From assembly GCA_026419705.1 (NCBI GenBank), contig JANZYY010000006.1, forward strand, positions 1-28,113: a stretch of DNA of 28,113 bases. Reading direction: 5' to 3'. How positions within the stretch are numbered: position 1 is the first letter of the stretch; each line of letters opens with the position of its first letter. The notes under the pieces were generated by a model. That model saw nothing but the letters and a program-made list of their open reading frames with translations, was not told the origin of the DNA and ran no database searches. Position numbers and translations under genes: made by a program. This DNA comes from Fischerella sp. (GTDB lineage: Bacteria; Cyanobacteriota; Cyanobacteriia; Cyanobacteriales; Nostocaceae). Below, one piece after another: positions 1 through 7,458 of this stretch.

Positions 1-245
1 GTATGGAATTTAGCTTGCTAGAGTTATTGGTAAGTCGCTCTGGAGAAGCTTTTTCCCGCTCGGAAATATTGCAGGAAGTATGGGGATACACACCAGAACG
101 CCATGTGGATACTCGTGTGGTAGATGTCCATATTTCGCGCCTGCGGGCGAAGCTGGAGGACGATCCCAGCAACCCAGAGTTAATTCTTACAGCCAGAGGA
201 ACAGGCTATCTTTTTCAACGGATAATTGAACCAGGGGAGGAGTAA
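1..245 (+). CDS. rpaB: RpaB-type (Ycf27) OmpR-family response regulator, C-terminal part
   Basis: The window opens inside this gene, and only about 80 C-terminal codons are present. They form a complete winged-helix DNA-binding domain of the OmpR/PhoB class: the recognition-helix region VDTRVVDVHISRLRAKLE is followed by the wing with RGTGYLF. The near-exact RpaB form (EILQEVWGYTPERHVDTR, ending RIIEPGEE) supports RpaB over the paralogue RpaA. RpaB is the essential cyanobacterial regulator paired with the histidine kinase Hik33/NblS; it binds HLR1 sites and controls high-light and photosystem genes. The receiver domain with the phosphoacceptor aspartate lies upstream, outside the window. The ATG at position 3 is an internal methionine, not the start. 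A purine-rich octamer repeat begins six bases after the TAA. Confidence 0.9.
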   Translation, partial: MEFSLLELLVSRSGEAFSRSEILQEVWGYTPERHVDTRVVDVHISRLRAKLEDDPSNPELILTARGTGYLFQRIIEPGEE

Positions 246-250
246 TAAAA

Positions 251-280
251 ATGGGGAGATGGGGAGATAGGGAGATGGGG
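251..280. repeat. purine-rich octamer tandem repeat after rpaB
   Basis: Nearly four tandem copies of ATGGGGAG (the third reads ATAGGGAG) begin six bases after the rpaB stop codon. Similar G-rich purine tracts follow the DUF456 gene (1570-1606) and the phosphodiester glycosidase gene (9602-9647). Confidence 0.8.
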
Positions 281-329
281 TGAAAATCAAGCTCAGAATT
301 CCTAACTCCTAAGTCAGTACTGTAGAAAC

Positions 330-983
330 ATGGCTAAATCTGATCCGAATCGGATTTTGCGGCGTTTACCTATTGTTGTGGGTGGGTTAGGCGCTGTACT
401 GTTATTGATTAATCGGTTACTAACACCGGATATAACAGGCTCTCAAGCCCGTGCAGATGTTCTGGGTGTGATTTTAAGTGGGGTGTTAATTTTGACAGGC
501 TTGCTTTGGCAGCAGGTACAACCCCAACCGCCTGATGCAGTAGAACTAATTGGAGAAGAAGGTTTTGTACTTGCTCCAGATTTGCCAGAGAGAATCAAAA
601 TAGAACTAGCTTGGGCATCTCATTTATTATTAACTAATACAGTAACGCGATCGCTAGTTGTTTTTTATCAAGGTCAAGTATTGTTGCGACGTGGCATTTT
701 AAGTAGAAAATCAGAGGTGAAAGTCGGACCAATTTTAAAGCGGGTACTAGAAACACAAAAGCCCGTTTATTTGGTGAATTTAAAAGTCTATCCAGGAAAA
801 ATTGAATTCGATTATTTACCAGAAAATACTCAAGGAATAATTTGTCAACCTATAGGCAAAGAAGGGGTTTTAATTTTAGGGGCAAATGCTCCTCGCAGTT
901 ATACCAAACAAGATGAAAACTGGATTGCTGGAATTGCTGATAAATTAGCTGTTACTCTCGGTGAGGTAATGGGTAATGAGTAA
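330..983 (+). CDS. cofactor assembly of complex C subunit B (CCB-type cytochrome b6 maturation protein)
   Basis: The 217-aa protein has two N-terminal hydrophobic segments (about residues 14-30 and 44-62), then a soluble domain with the motifs ELIGEEGFVL, LAWASHLLLTNT and VVFYQGQVLLRRG. This is typical of the cyanobacterial homologue of the plant CCB2/CCB4 proteins (DUF2930). That family is needed for covalent attachment of heme c(i) to cytochrome b6 in the cytochrome b6f complex. The protein should sit in the thylakoid membrane. No good ribosome binding site precedes the ATG; the start is chosen by the family-like N-terminus. Oddly, the last codons (EVMGNE) and the TAA lie inside a block of GTAATGG-type heptads that pairs with an inverted heptad array just downstream, so the C-terminal tail looks repeat-derived. 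Confidence 0.8.
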   Translation: MAKSDPNRILRRLPIVVGGLGAVLLLINRLLTPDITGSQARADVLGVILSGVLILTGLLWQQVQPQPPDAVELIGEEGFVLAPDLPERIKIELAWASHLLLTNTVTRSLVVFYQGQVLLRRGILSRKSEVKVGPILKRVLETQKPVYLVNLKVYPGKIEFDYLPENTQGIICQPIGKEGVLILGANAPRSYTKQDENWIAGIADKLAVTLGEVMGNE

Positions 984-1036
984 TAGGAGAGAAAATTACC
1001 GATTACCAATTACTGATTACCAATTACCAATTACCA
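966..1036. repeat. inverted STRR heptad arrays spanning the CCB gene stop codon
   Basis: Three heptads (GTAATGG, GTAATGA, GTAATAG; 966-986) lie in the last codons and stop of the CCB gene. Six heptads of the opposite orientation (ATTACCG, ATTACCA, ATTACTG, then ATTACCA three times; 995-1036) follow. Bases 966-984 can pair with 1009-1027 at 17 of 19 positions, giving a hairpin that includes the stop codon. The following DUF456 gene starts only 10 bases after the array. Confidence 0.85.
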
Positions 1037-1046
1037 ACTAAAACTC

Positions 1047-1565
1047 ATGCAAATTATTTATTTATTACTGCTTGCCTTAATGATTGTAGGCACGATCGGC
1101 TCTGTAGTTCCTACTATCCCGGGTGCTAGCTTAATTTTAATTGCTATTATTATCTGGGGATTTGTAAAGGGTTCCTTTGCTGCTGTGAGTACGCCGTTAA
1201 TTGTTACAGGTGTAGTTTTAATCCTTAGTATTGCAGTAGACTGGCTAGCTGCTTACTGGGGTGCAAAAAAAGCAGGTGCTAGCAACTGGGGGCAAATAGG
1301 AGCAATTGTCGGTTTAATTGCGGGATTTTTAGGATTATTGCCAGCTTTACCTGTAGGAGGACCCTTATTAGGAATGCTAATCGGACCTCTGTTAGGAGCA
1401 ATTATTGGTGAATTCTTGTACCGGAGAAACTTAGTCCTGGCTGTGAAAGCAGGTATAGGAATTGTAGTCGGTACCGTAGTCGGTAACTTAATTCAGGGAT
1501 TATTAGCGATCGCCGCAGTTATAGTTTTCCTAGTCACAACTTGGCCGCAAGTATTTGGCACTTAG
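1047..1565 (+). CDS. DUF456 family membrane protein
   Basis: This 172-aa protein is almost entirely hydrophobic, with about four or five predicted membrane spans and glycine-rich helices (GTIGSVVPTIPGASLILI near the N-terminus, then LPALPVGGPLLGMLIGPLLG and a C-terminal GIVVGTVVGNLIQGLLA). Length and motifs match DUF456, whose function is unknown. It follows the CCB gene in the same direction and may be co-transcribed, although a heptad-repeat hairpin lies between them. No Shine-Dalgarno sequence is visible: the bases before the ATG are the end of the repeat. The family assignment is fairly secure; the function is not. Confidence 0.8.
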   Translation: MQIIYLLLLALMIVGTIGSVVPTIPGASLILIAIIIWGFVKGSFAAVSTPLIVTGVVLILSIAVDWLAAYWGAKKAGASNWGQIGAIVGLIAGFLGLLPALPVGGPLLGMLIGPLLGAIIGEFLYRRNLVLAVKAGIGIVVGTVVGNLIQGLLAIAAVIVFLVTTWPQVFGT

Positions 1566-1948
1566 AAGAATGGGGAAAGGGAAAAGGGTAAAGGGAAAGG
1601 GTTAATTTGAAAAAAAGAAGACTCTGTAGAGACGTGAAATTACCCTACGGGAACGCCTGCGGCGTACGCTTATCTACATACCGAACGGTATTGCCCAATA
1701 AATTTCTTCTACAAGCCCAGCAATCGCTTATTTTCGACCATAAATAAACACAGCTCAACACAAACAATATGTGTGTGCATCCTCCTTATTCCCCCCTACA
1801 AGAGGGAGGAAGCAGAGGAAAAACTTTTATTTATTGTCTATCTGTGGTCGTATATCAAAAATTCACTTTTGCCAGTCCTCTTTTCTTAATAGTCATTAGT
1901 CATTAGTCATTAGCTAATAACCAATGACCAATGACTATTGACCAATGA
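1566..1948. other. convergent intergenic region with stacked repeats
   Basis: No gene is seen. From left to right it holds: a GGGAAA-type purine tract (1570-1606); a palindromic repeat with GTAGA/TCTAC ends (1626-1677); a small hairpin TACCG-AA-CGGTA just after it; a C-rich/G-rich stretch around 1780-1820 that can fold on itself; and inverted heptad arrays (from 1890) reaching the gltB stop codon. It separates two convergent genes, so the hairpins may work as terminators. Confidence 0.7.
1626..1677. repeat. interspersed palindromic repeat (AACGCCTGCGGC core)
   Basis: A 52-bp unit with inverted ends GTAGA and TCTAC and the internal core AACGCCTGCGGC. A diverged relative occurs at 27307-27360 with the same core but ends GTACCA/TGGTAC. 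It belongs to the small palindromic repeats common between genes of Nostocales genomes; the family assignment is from memory. Confidence 0.7.
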
Positions 1949-1951
1949 CTA
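1890..1951 (-). terminator. STRR-derived hairpin beginning at the gltB stop codon
   Basis: On the plus strand, three perfect TAGTCAT heptads (1890-1910) are followed by four opposite-type heptads (AATGACC, AATGACT, ATTGACC, AATGACT; 1923-1950). Read as minus-strand RNA, 1951-1928 pairs with 1913-1890 over 24 positions: 21 Watson-Crick pairs, 2 G-U pairs and 1 mismatch, around a 14-nt loop. The first three bases of the stem are the gltB UAG. On the plus strand the two G-U pairs become A-C mismatches, so the fold favours the gltB transcript. No strong U-tract follows, so the terminator role is inferred. Confidence 0.55.
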
Positions 1952-4900
1952 AACCGTACTTAACTGTTTTTCTTGCTGAGGATTAGCTTCTGGCGCATCA
2001 GCTTCAGAAGGCGGAACTAACTGCCAAAACTTAGGCAAAAATTCTTGCCAGTTGTCCAGAATCATCCTCGCCTTCGCCGAATTAGTGCGATCGGCGTGAG
2101 TTGCAATTAAATCCTTGAGTTGCTTTTCACCAGCAGCTGTTATCACTCGTTGAATTTTCACAATTTCCTGGTTGACTAACTCAGGGAAAGTACCGTCTTC
2201 ATCCAAGAAGTACGCTAATCCACCAGTCATCCCAGCACCAACATTACGTCCGACTTTACCCAAGACGACAATCACGCCACCAGTCATGTATTCACAGCAG
2301 TGGTCTCCTGCTCCCTCGATTACAGCCGTACCATTGGAATTTCGTACAGCAAAGCGTTCACCAGCTAAACCGTTGGCAAATAACATTCCACCAGTTGCAC
2401 CGTAAAGGCAGGTATTGCCAATAATCACATTTTGTGCAGGGTCGTAGGTAGCATTTGCAGGTGGTTTAATAATAATTTCACCACCGTTCATTCCCTTACC
2501 GACGTAGTCGTTGGCTTCTCCTTCTAAGGTGAGAATCATACCAGGCAGGTTGAAAGCACCAAAGCTTTGTCCTACACTTCCTTGGAAGTTAAGGTTAATT
2601 TGCCCTGCAAAGCCATTGTCACCATATTGGGATGCGATCGCCCCTGCTAGACGTGCGCCCACAGTCCGATCGGTGTTGACCACAGCCACTGTCTTAGTCA
2701 CCACAGAATGGTTGGCGATCGCTGCTTGAATGTCAGGATCGCCAAGTAATTGGTCATCCAACACCGCACCGTTGCTGTGAACTTCTTCATGCACCAACCA
2801 ACTACGATTTTCTTTAGTATTTGGTAGCTGGAGTATACAATCGAGGTTCAAGGCATTAGTTTTGGTGATTCTTACATCTTGACGGGCTTTCAACAAATCA
2901 GCCCGTCCAACCACTTCTGACAATGAACGATAACCGAGTCGCGCCAGCAAACTACGTACTTCTTCAGCAATAAAGTAGAAGAAGTTAACTACGTGTTCTG
3001 GCATACCCGTAAACCGTTTCCGCAGTTCTTCTTTTTGAGACGCAACACCTACAGGACAGTTATTGGTGTGACAGATCCGCGCCATGATACAGCCTTCAGC
3101 AATCATGGCGATCGAACCGAAACCAAATTCTTCTGCTCCCATCAATGCGCCCATCAGCACATCCCAGCCACTCTTAATTCCACCATCGACGCGCAAAATG
3201 ACGCGATCGCGCAGGCTGTTTTCCATGAGAACGCGATGCACTTCCGTTAATCCGAGTTCCCACGGAGAACCTGCGTGCTTAATAGAACTTAGAGGTGATG
3301 CTCCCGTGCCGCCATCGTGACCGGAAATCTGGATGATATCAGCGTTAGCCTTAGCCACACCCGCAGCGATCGTACCGATACCGATTTCTGCAACTAGCTT
3401 CACCGACACTTGTGCTTGCGGGTTGATTTGATGCAAGTCAAAAATCAACTGGGCTAAGTCTTCAATCGAATAGATATCGTGGTGCGGTGGTGGCGAAATT
3501 AACGTCACTCCAGGCTTGGAGCGCCGTAGCATGGCAATGTAAGGGCTGACCTTTTTCCCTGGTAGTTGTCCGCCTTCTCCTGGTTTCGCGCCTTGGGCAA
3601 TTTTGATTTCAATTTGTTTGGCACTGATCAGGTACTCTGGCGTCACGCCAAAGCGTCCGGAGGCGACTTGTTTGATTGCGCTGGAAGCGGTATCGCCGTT
3701 TCGCAATCCTTTCAGATGAGGGAGAGTAGGTGAGTAACCAGAGGAGTCTACATCATCCAGTACTGTAAAACGTATTGGATCTTCGCCGCCTTCCCCAGAG
3801 TTAGATTTACCGCCAATGCGGTTCATGGCGATCGCCAAAGTTTCATGTGCTTCCCGCGATAACGCCCCCAAAGACATACCACCGGTACAAAAGCGCTTGA
3901 CGATTTCGCTCACCGGTTCTACTTCCTCAATCGGAATGGGAGCGCGATCGCTTTGGAAGTCGAGTAAATCCCGCAACGCTGTCAAAGGTCTATCTTGCAG
4001 GTACTTCTTGTACACTTCGTAGTGGTCGTAATTCTTGCCGTCTAAAGCCTTATGCAGCGCTTTCGCTAGTTCGGGACTATTCATGTGGTATTCGCCACCG
4101 GGACGATACTGGACAAAGCCAAGGTTTTCTAACTTCTTGGTTGTCAGTTCTGGGAAAGCCTTGCTGTGGAAAGACAAAACTTCTTGCGCCAAATCGCTGA
4201 CACTCAGACCACCGATGCGGGAGGTCGTACCCTTAAATGCTAGTTCTAGCAAATCCCCACCGATGCCAATAGCTTCAAAGATTTGTGCAGCTTGATAGCT
4301 GGAGAGTAGCGAAATCCCCATTTTCGAGAGAATTTTTAGCAAACCAGCTTCTACCGCTCGACGATAGTTGCCTATAGCTTGCTCTAGAGTCAGGGTAGCA
4401 ATTTTACCCCGCTCCATAAATTGTTGTGTCTTGGGATCTGCCCACCAATCACGCACTGTATCGAAAGCCATATACGGGCAAACTGCGCCAGCACCGTAGC
4501 CAATTAAACAAGCAAAGTGATGGGTACTCCAGCATTGAGCCGTATTGACTACTAAGGACGCTTTCATCCGCAGTCCCTCATCGATGAGGTGATGGTGTAC
4601 CGCGCCTACAGCCAACAGGGGAGGAATATAGGAGTATTCGGAACTGATCCCCCCAACTCCTCTTGTTAAGGGAGACGAAGGAGGGATCTTGTCGCTCAAA
4701 ATTAAAATTTTCGCGCCTGAGCGCACCGCCTCCGCCGCTTTTGCTTGCAAAGACTTAACTGCGGTCTTTAATCCTTCTGGACCGTTAGCAATAACAAACA
4801 GTGTTGACAACTCAACAGTGGCAAAATCCGATCGCCTAATTGCCTCTAATTCTAATTCTGTCAGTACTGGCGACTCTAATTTCAGCCTGCGAGCATATTC

Positions 4901-6697
4901 TGGCTTGGGATCTAACAAATTACCCCGCTCACCCAGTTCGACTTTTAAGGACATCACCAACTTTTCTCGTAGAGGATCGATGGCGGGATTCGTCACCTGA
5001 GCAAAGCGCTGTTTGAAATAGTCGTACAGCAAGTGGGGTTTCTCTGACAGAACCGCTAAAGGAATATCATCGCCCATACAAAAAGTCGGCTCTTTACCTT
5101 CTATAGCCATTGGCTGAATCACCATTTCTACATCTTCTGTGGTGTAGCCAAAAGCAACTTGATGCTGCAACAAAGTTTGTCTGTCGATTTTAGTGGTTGT
5201 TGGTTGTTGGGTGTTGGTTGTTTGTAGTCCGTTACCTTTGTCATTTGTCAAATTTCCTTTGCCATTGACTGATGACAAATGACTATTGACCAGGGACTTG
5301 AGTTCTTGACGGTACTGTCGCAGCCATTCTCCATAGGGGTGTCGTTTCGCAACGCGCTGCTTAATTTCCCAGTTTTTCAGTACCTCGCAGGTTTCTAAGT
5401 CGACGGCGATCGTTTGGCCCGGTCCTAGCCTACCTTTTTCAAGGATGTTAGCTTCGTTTACTTCCGCCACACCTGCTTCCGAAGCAACGATAATGCAATC
5501 GTCTGTTGTGATGTAGTAACGAGCCGGTCTTAAACCATTGCGGTCTAGTGTTGCACCAACTTTTAGTCCATCGCTGAATACCAAAAGTGCTGGCCCGTCC
5601 CATGCTTCTTGCAGACCGCTGTAGTATTCATAGAAATCTACAATCTCAGGATAATTACGCAACTCCGGCTGATTTTGGTAAGCCTCCGGAACCATGATCG
5701 TTAGAGCTTCCAAGGGGCTGCGTCCTGAGCGCACTAGTAACTCCAAAACGTTATCTAAAGTAGCAGAATCGCTATTATCAATATGGACAAATGGCTTAAG
5801 TTCTTCTAAGCGAACGCCCCAGACTGGATGTTCCAAAATTGCTTGTCTGGCTGTCATCCAGTTAATATTGCCCAATAAGGTATTGATTTCACCGTTGTGA
5901 CCCAAAAGCCGCATTGGTTGAGCCAAAGGCCATTTGGGCATAGTATTGGTGCTAAAGCGGCGGTGATATACAGCAAAAGCGCTTTGATAAGCTGGGTTTT
6001 TTAAATCAAGATAAAAGTCACCCAAGACGGCAGAACGCACCATGCCTTTGTAAACAATTGTGCGGCTGGACAGGGAACAGATGTAAAATTCTTCAGACCA
6101 GTTTTGATTATGATTGTGGATTGCTTTCGCAATTCGGCGACGGGTGATGTATAATTGCCTTTCAAGTTCGTCGCCGCTGCGATCTTGGGAGGCTACGAAA
6201 ACTTGTTCAATTTGGGGTTGGTTTTCTCTGGCTTGCACTCCCAGTAAATTCGGCTGTACTGGCACTTCTCGCCAACCCAGTACGGTTAATTTTTCTTCAG
6301 TTGCTACTTGCTCAACTGTAGCTTTAGCTTTTTGTGCTGCTTGTGGGTTTTGCGGCAAAAATATCATTCCGACAGCGATGTTGCGATCGGTAGGGAGTTG
6401 CATTCCCTGGGCGGCGAATTCTCTTTGGAACAAACCCCATGGGATCGCGGTCAGGATTCCTGCGCCATCACCAGAGTCTCGATCGGCACTACAACCTCCT
6501 CGGTGTTCCAGACAAGTTAAAGCTGCTAAGGCTTTTGACACAATTTCATGACTAGCACGATTCTGGCGATGGGCAATAAAACCTACACCACAAGCATCTC
6601 GTTCTTCTACCAACCACCTTTGTCCTTGATAGGTACGCCCTGAAGAAGTATCTGTAAATCTCATTTCCTGGTCTTGATTCACCGATTTTTTATTCAT
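1949..6697 (-). CDS. gltB: ferredoxin-dependent glutamate synthase (Fd-GOGAT)
   Basis: This 1582-aa enzyme makes two glutamates from glutamine and 2-oxoglutarate (GS-GOGAT cycle). Cys36 in ERDACGVGF is the N-terminal nucleophile of the glutaminase domain after removal of a 35-residue propeptide. The FMN synthase domain contains the 3Fe-4S cysteines CIMARICHTNNC (about 1203-1214), and a C-terminal beta-helix with GGxxxG repeats follows. An insertion at about 975-1005 (LDDVDSSGYSPTLPHLKG) is the loop typical of ferredoxin-dependent enzymes, and no gltD neighbour is present. The symbols gltS or glsF are also used. AGGGAT before the ATG supports the start. Two segments look like inserted intergenic repeats: about residues 469-502 (heptad repeat) and 671-685 (GATCCCCCC palindrome). 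The stop codon lies in a third repeat. Confidence 0.97.
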   Translation of the reverse strand: MNKKSVNQDQEMRFTDTSSGRTYQGQRWLVEERDACGVGFIAHRQNRASHEIVSKALAALTCLEHRGGCSADRDSGDGAGILTAIPWGLFQREFAAQGMQLPTDRNIAVGMIFLPQNPQAAQKAKATVEQVATEEKLTVLGWREVPVQPNLLGVQARENQPQIEQVFVASQDRSGDELERQLYITRRRIAKAIHNHNQNWSEEFYICSLSSRTIVYKGMVRSAVLGDFYLDLKNPAYQSAFAVYHRRFSTNTMPKWPLAQPMRLLGHNGEINTLLGNINWMTARQAILEHPVWGVRLEELKPFVHIDNSDSATLDNVLELLVRSGRSPLEALTIMVPEAYQNQPELRNYPEIVDFYEYYSGLQEAWDGPALLVFSDGLKVGATLDRNGLRPARYYITTDDCIIVASEAGVAEVNEANILEKGRLGPGQTIAVDLETCEVLKNWEIKQRVAKRHPYGEWLRQYRQELKSLVNSHLSSVNGKGNLTNDKGNGLQTTNTQQPTTTKIDRQTLLQHQVAFGYTTEDVEMVIQPMAIEGKEPTFCMGDDIPLAVLSEKPHLLYDYFKQRFAQVTNPAIDPLREKLVMSLKVELGERGNLLDPKPEYARRLKLESPVLTELELEAIRRSDFATVELSTLFVIANGPEGLKTAVKSLQAKAAEAVRSGAKILILSDKIPPSSPLTRGVGGISSEYSYIPPLLAVGAVHHHLIDEGLRMKASLVVNTAQCWSTHHFACLIGYGAGAVCPYMAFDTVRDWWADPKTQQFMERGKIATLTLEQAIGNYRRAVEAGLLKILSKMGISLLSSYQAAQIFEAIGIGGDLLELAFKGTTSRIGGLSVSDLAQEVLSFHSKAFPELTTKKLENLGFVQYRPGGEYHMNSPELAKALHKALDGKNYDHYEVYKKYLQDRPLTALRDLLDFQSDRAPIPIEEVEPVSEIVKRFCTGGMSLGALSREAHETLAIAMNRIGGKSNSGEGGEDPIRFTVLDDVDSSGYSPTLPHLKGLRNGDTASSAIKQVASGRFGVTPEYLISAKQIEIKIAQGAKPGEGGQLPGKKVSPYIAMLRRSKPGVTLISPPPHHDIYSIEDLAQLIFDLHQINPQAQVSVKLVAEIGIGTIAAGVAKANADIIQISGHDGGTGASPLSSIKHAGSPWELGLTEVHRVLMENSLRDRVILRVDGGIKSGWDVLMGALMGAEEFGFGSIAMIAEGCIMARICHTNNCPVGVASQKEELRKRFTGMPEHVVNFFYFIAEEVRSLLARLGYRSLSEVVGRADLLKARQDVRITKTNALNLDCILQLPNTKENRSWLVHEEVHSNGAVLDDQLLGDPDIQAAIANHSVVTKTVAVVNTDRTVGARLAGAIASQYGDNGFAGQINLNFQGSVGQSFGAFNLPGMILTLEGEANDYVGKGMNGGEIIIKPPANATYDPAQNVIIGNTCLYGATGGMLFANGLAGERFAVRNSNGTAVIEGAGDHCCEYMTGGVIVVLGKVGRNVGAGMTGGLAYFLDEDGTFPELVNQEIVKIQRVITAAGEKQLKDLIATHADRTNSAKARMILDNWQEFLPKFWQLVPPSEADAPEANPQQEKQLSTV
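4646..4688. repeat. GATCCCCCC-type palindromic repeat inside gltB
   Basis: A 43-bp segment begins GATCCCCCC and ends GGAGGGATC, with TTAAGGGAG inside. It resembles the intergenic element at 27288-27385 and encodes PPSSPLTRGVGG in gltB. Such peptides are the typical translation of this cyanobacterial repeat. The reading frame is kept open. Confidence 0.75.
5192..5291. repeat. STRR heptad block inside gltB
   Basis: Four tandem heptads (GGTTGTT, GGTTGTT, GGGTGTT, GGTTGTT; 5195-5222) and, 50 bases later, ATGACAAATGACTATTGACC (5272-5291). The same motifs occur in the intergenic repeat at 9648-9740. The block encodes a low-complexity stretch (QTTNTQQPTTTK and neighbours) between the glutaminase and central domains of gltB. 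Confidence 0.85.
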
Positions 6698-7458
6698 AGA
6701 CTATCCCTGTCATCTTGGTTTAAAAATTTGCCGCTAACTGTGAGAAACATTTTCTAAATGGACAGATGAAGAAAATCATAAATAACCGAAATTTAGGGAA
6801 AAAAAATTTTAACTTCGGGTTGATTTTTGTTCTACCCGTGTTAAAATCAATGCGTTATTTTCTATGTGTTTTTGCTGAGTCAAGCAAACGAAAGTTTGCT
6901 CGAATAGTGTTCTATTTATATCGCGAAGCTATGTACTCCCTCAATGCCCTTTTCCCAAACACAACTAATATACGGGTGCAGCATCTTTTGGCTTGCCTTA
7001 ACAAGGCTAAAACTCTAAGCTTAATTGAGTTTATAAAACTAAAATTATCCTGATTCGGCGAAAAAAGCAGCGGATTACACTATATTCCCATTTGACGATC
7101 CCTAAAATTATTATATTTCTGGAGTTATTCTCTAGATTGCTACTGGTCGCTTTTGTCACTTCATAATTGCTAGCCAAACCTCACTTTAGTAGCAAGTATT
7201 CAGTGAGAATGGCTCTTCTAAATTCAGCTTTTAAGCTTCAGAATGCTGTCATAGCTGGTATAAATTAGGGCGAACAAGCGCACCCAAAGCCAGATTCCTG
7301 GTGGCAAACCTGCTTGGTGGGTTCAGCAAGAGACAAAAATCCCATTTATACAACATTATCACGTTCGCGTCCCCAACTCAGGTCATAATTTTTTGATATT
7401 TCAGAAAATTAGTGAGTTTGTGCGTTAGTTGATAGTATTTAGCAATACTTAGTCACTT
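6698..7458. other. divergent gltB / phosphodiester glycosidase intergenic region, AT-rich
   Basis: No convincing gene is seen in 761 bases. It should contain promoters for both flanking genes. A possible -10 (TATGAT on the minus strand, 6775-6780) lies about 80 bases before gltB without a clear -35 box. I found no GTA-N8-TAC NtcA site between the genes on inspection. Several small hairpins occur: 6807-6846 (own entry), AGCAAAC-GAAA-GTTTGCT (6883-6900), and GCCTT-AAC-AAGGC near 6994-7006. A 95-codon open frame at 6766-7053 lacks a ribosome binding site and has atypical composition; I do not call it. Confidence 0.6.
6797..6846 (-). terminator. terminator-like hairpin upstream of gltB (minus strand)
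   Basis: On the minus strand the stem is GTTTTAA-type: TTTTAAC (6846-6840) and ACGGGT-side bases pair with CCCG and GTTAAAA (6819-6807), broken by one small internal loop; the loop is 13 nt. The 3' arm runs directly into a T run (6806-6801). The shape is that of a rho-independent terminator ending about 100 bases before the gltB start. It could end antisense or upstream transcription or act as an attenuator in a long gltB leader. Confidence 0.4.

Noticed and set aside
995..1036. Heptad arrays considered as a CRISPR or telomere-like array
   Set aside because: Units are 7 bp without spacers and recur at many loci; they fit STRR repeats.
6766..7053. 95-codon open frame upstream of the phosphodiester glycosidase gene
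   Set aside because: No ribosome binding site, AT-driven K/N/F-rich composition, it overlaps the terminator-like hairpin and no family is recognised.
6698..7458. Glutamine riboswitch or NtcA site upstream of gltB
   Set aside because: Neither the glnA-RNA conserved segments nor a GTA-N8-TAC site could be found by eye on either strand.
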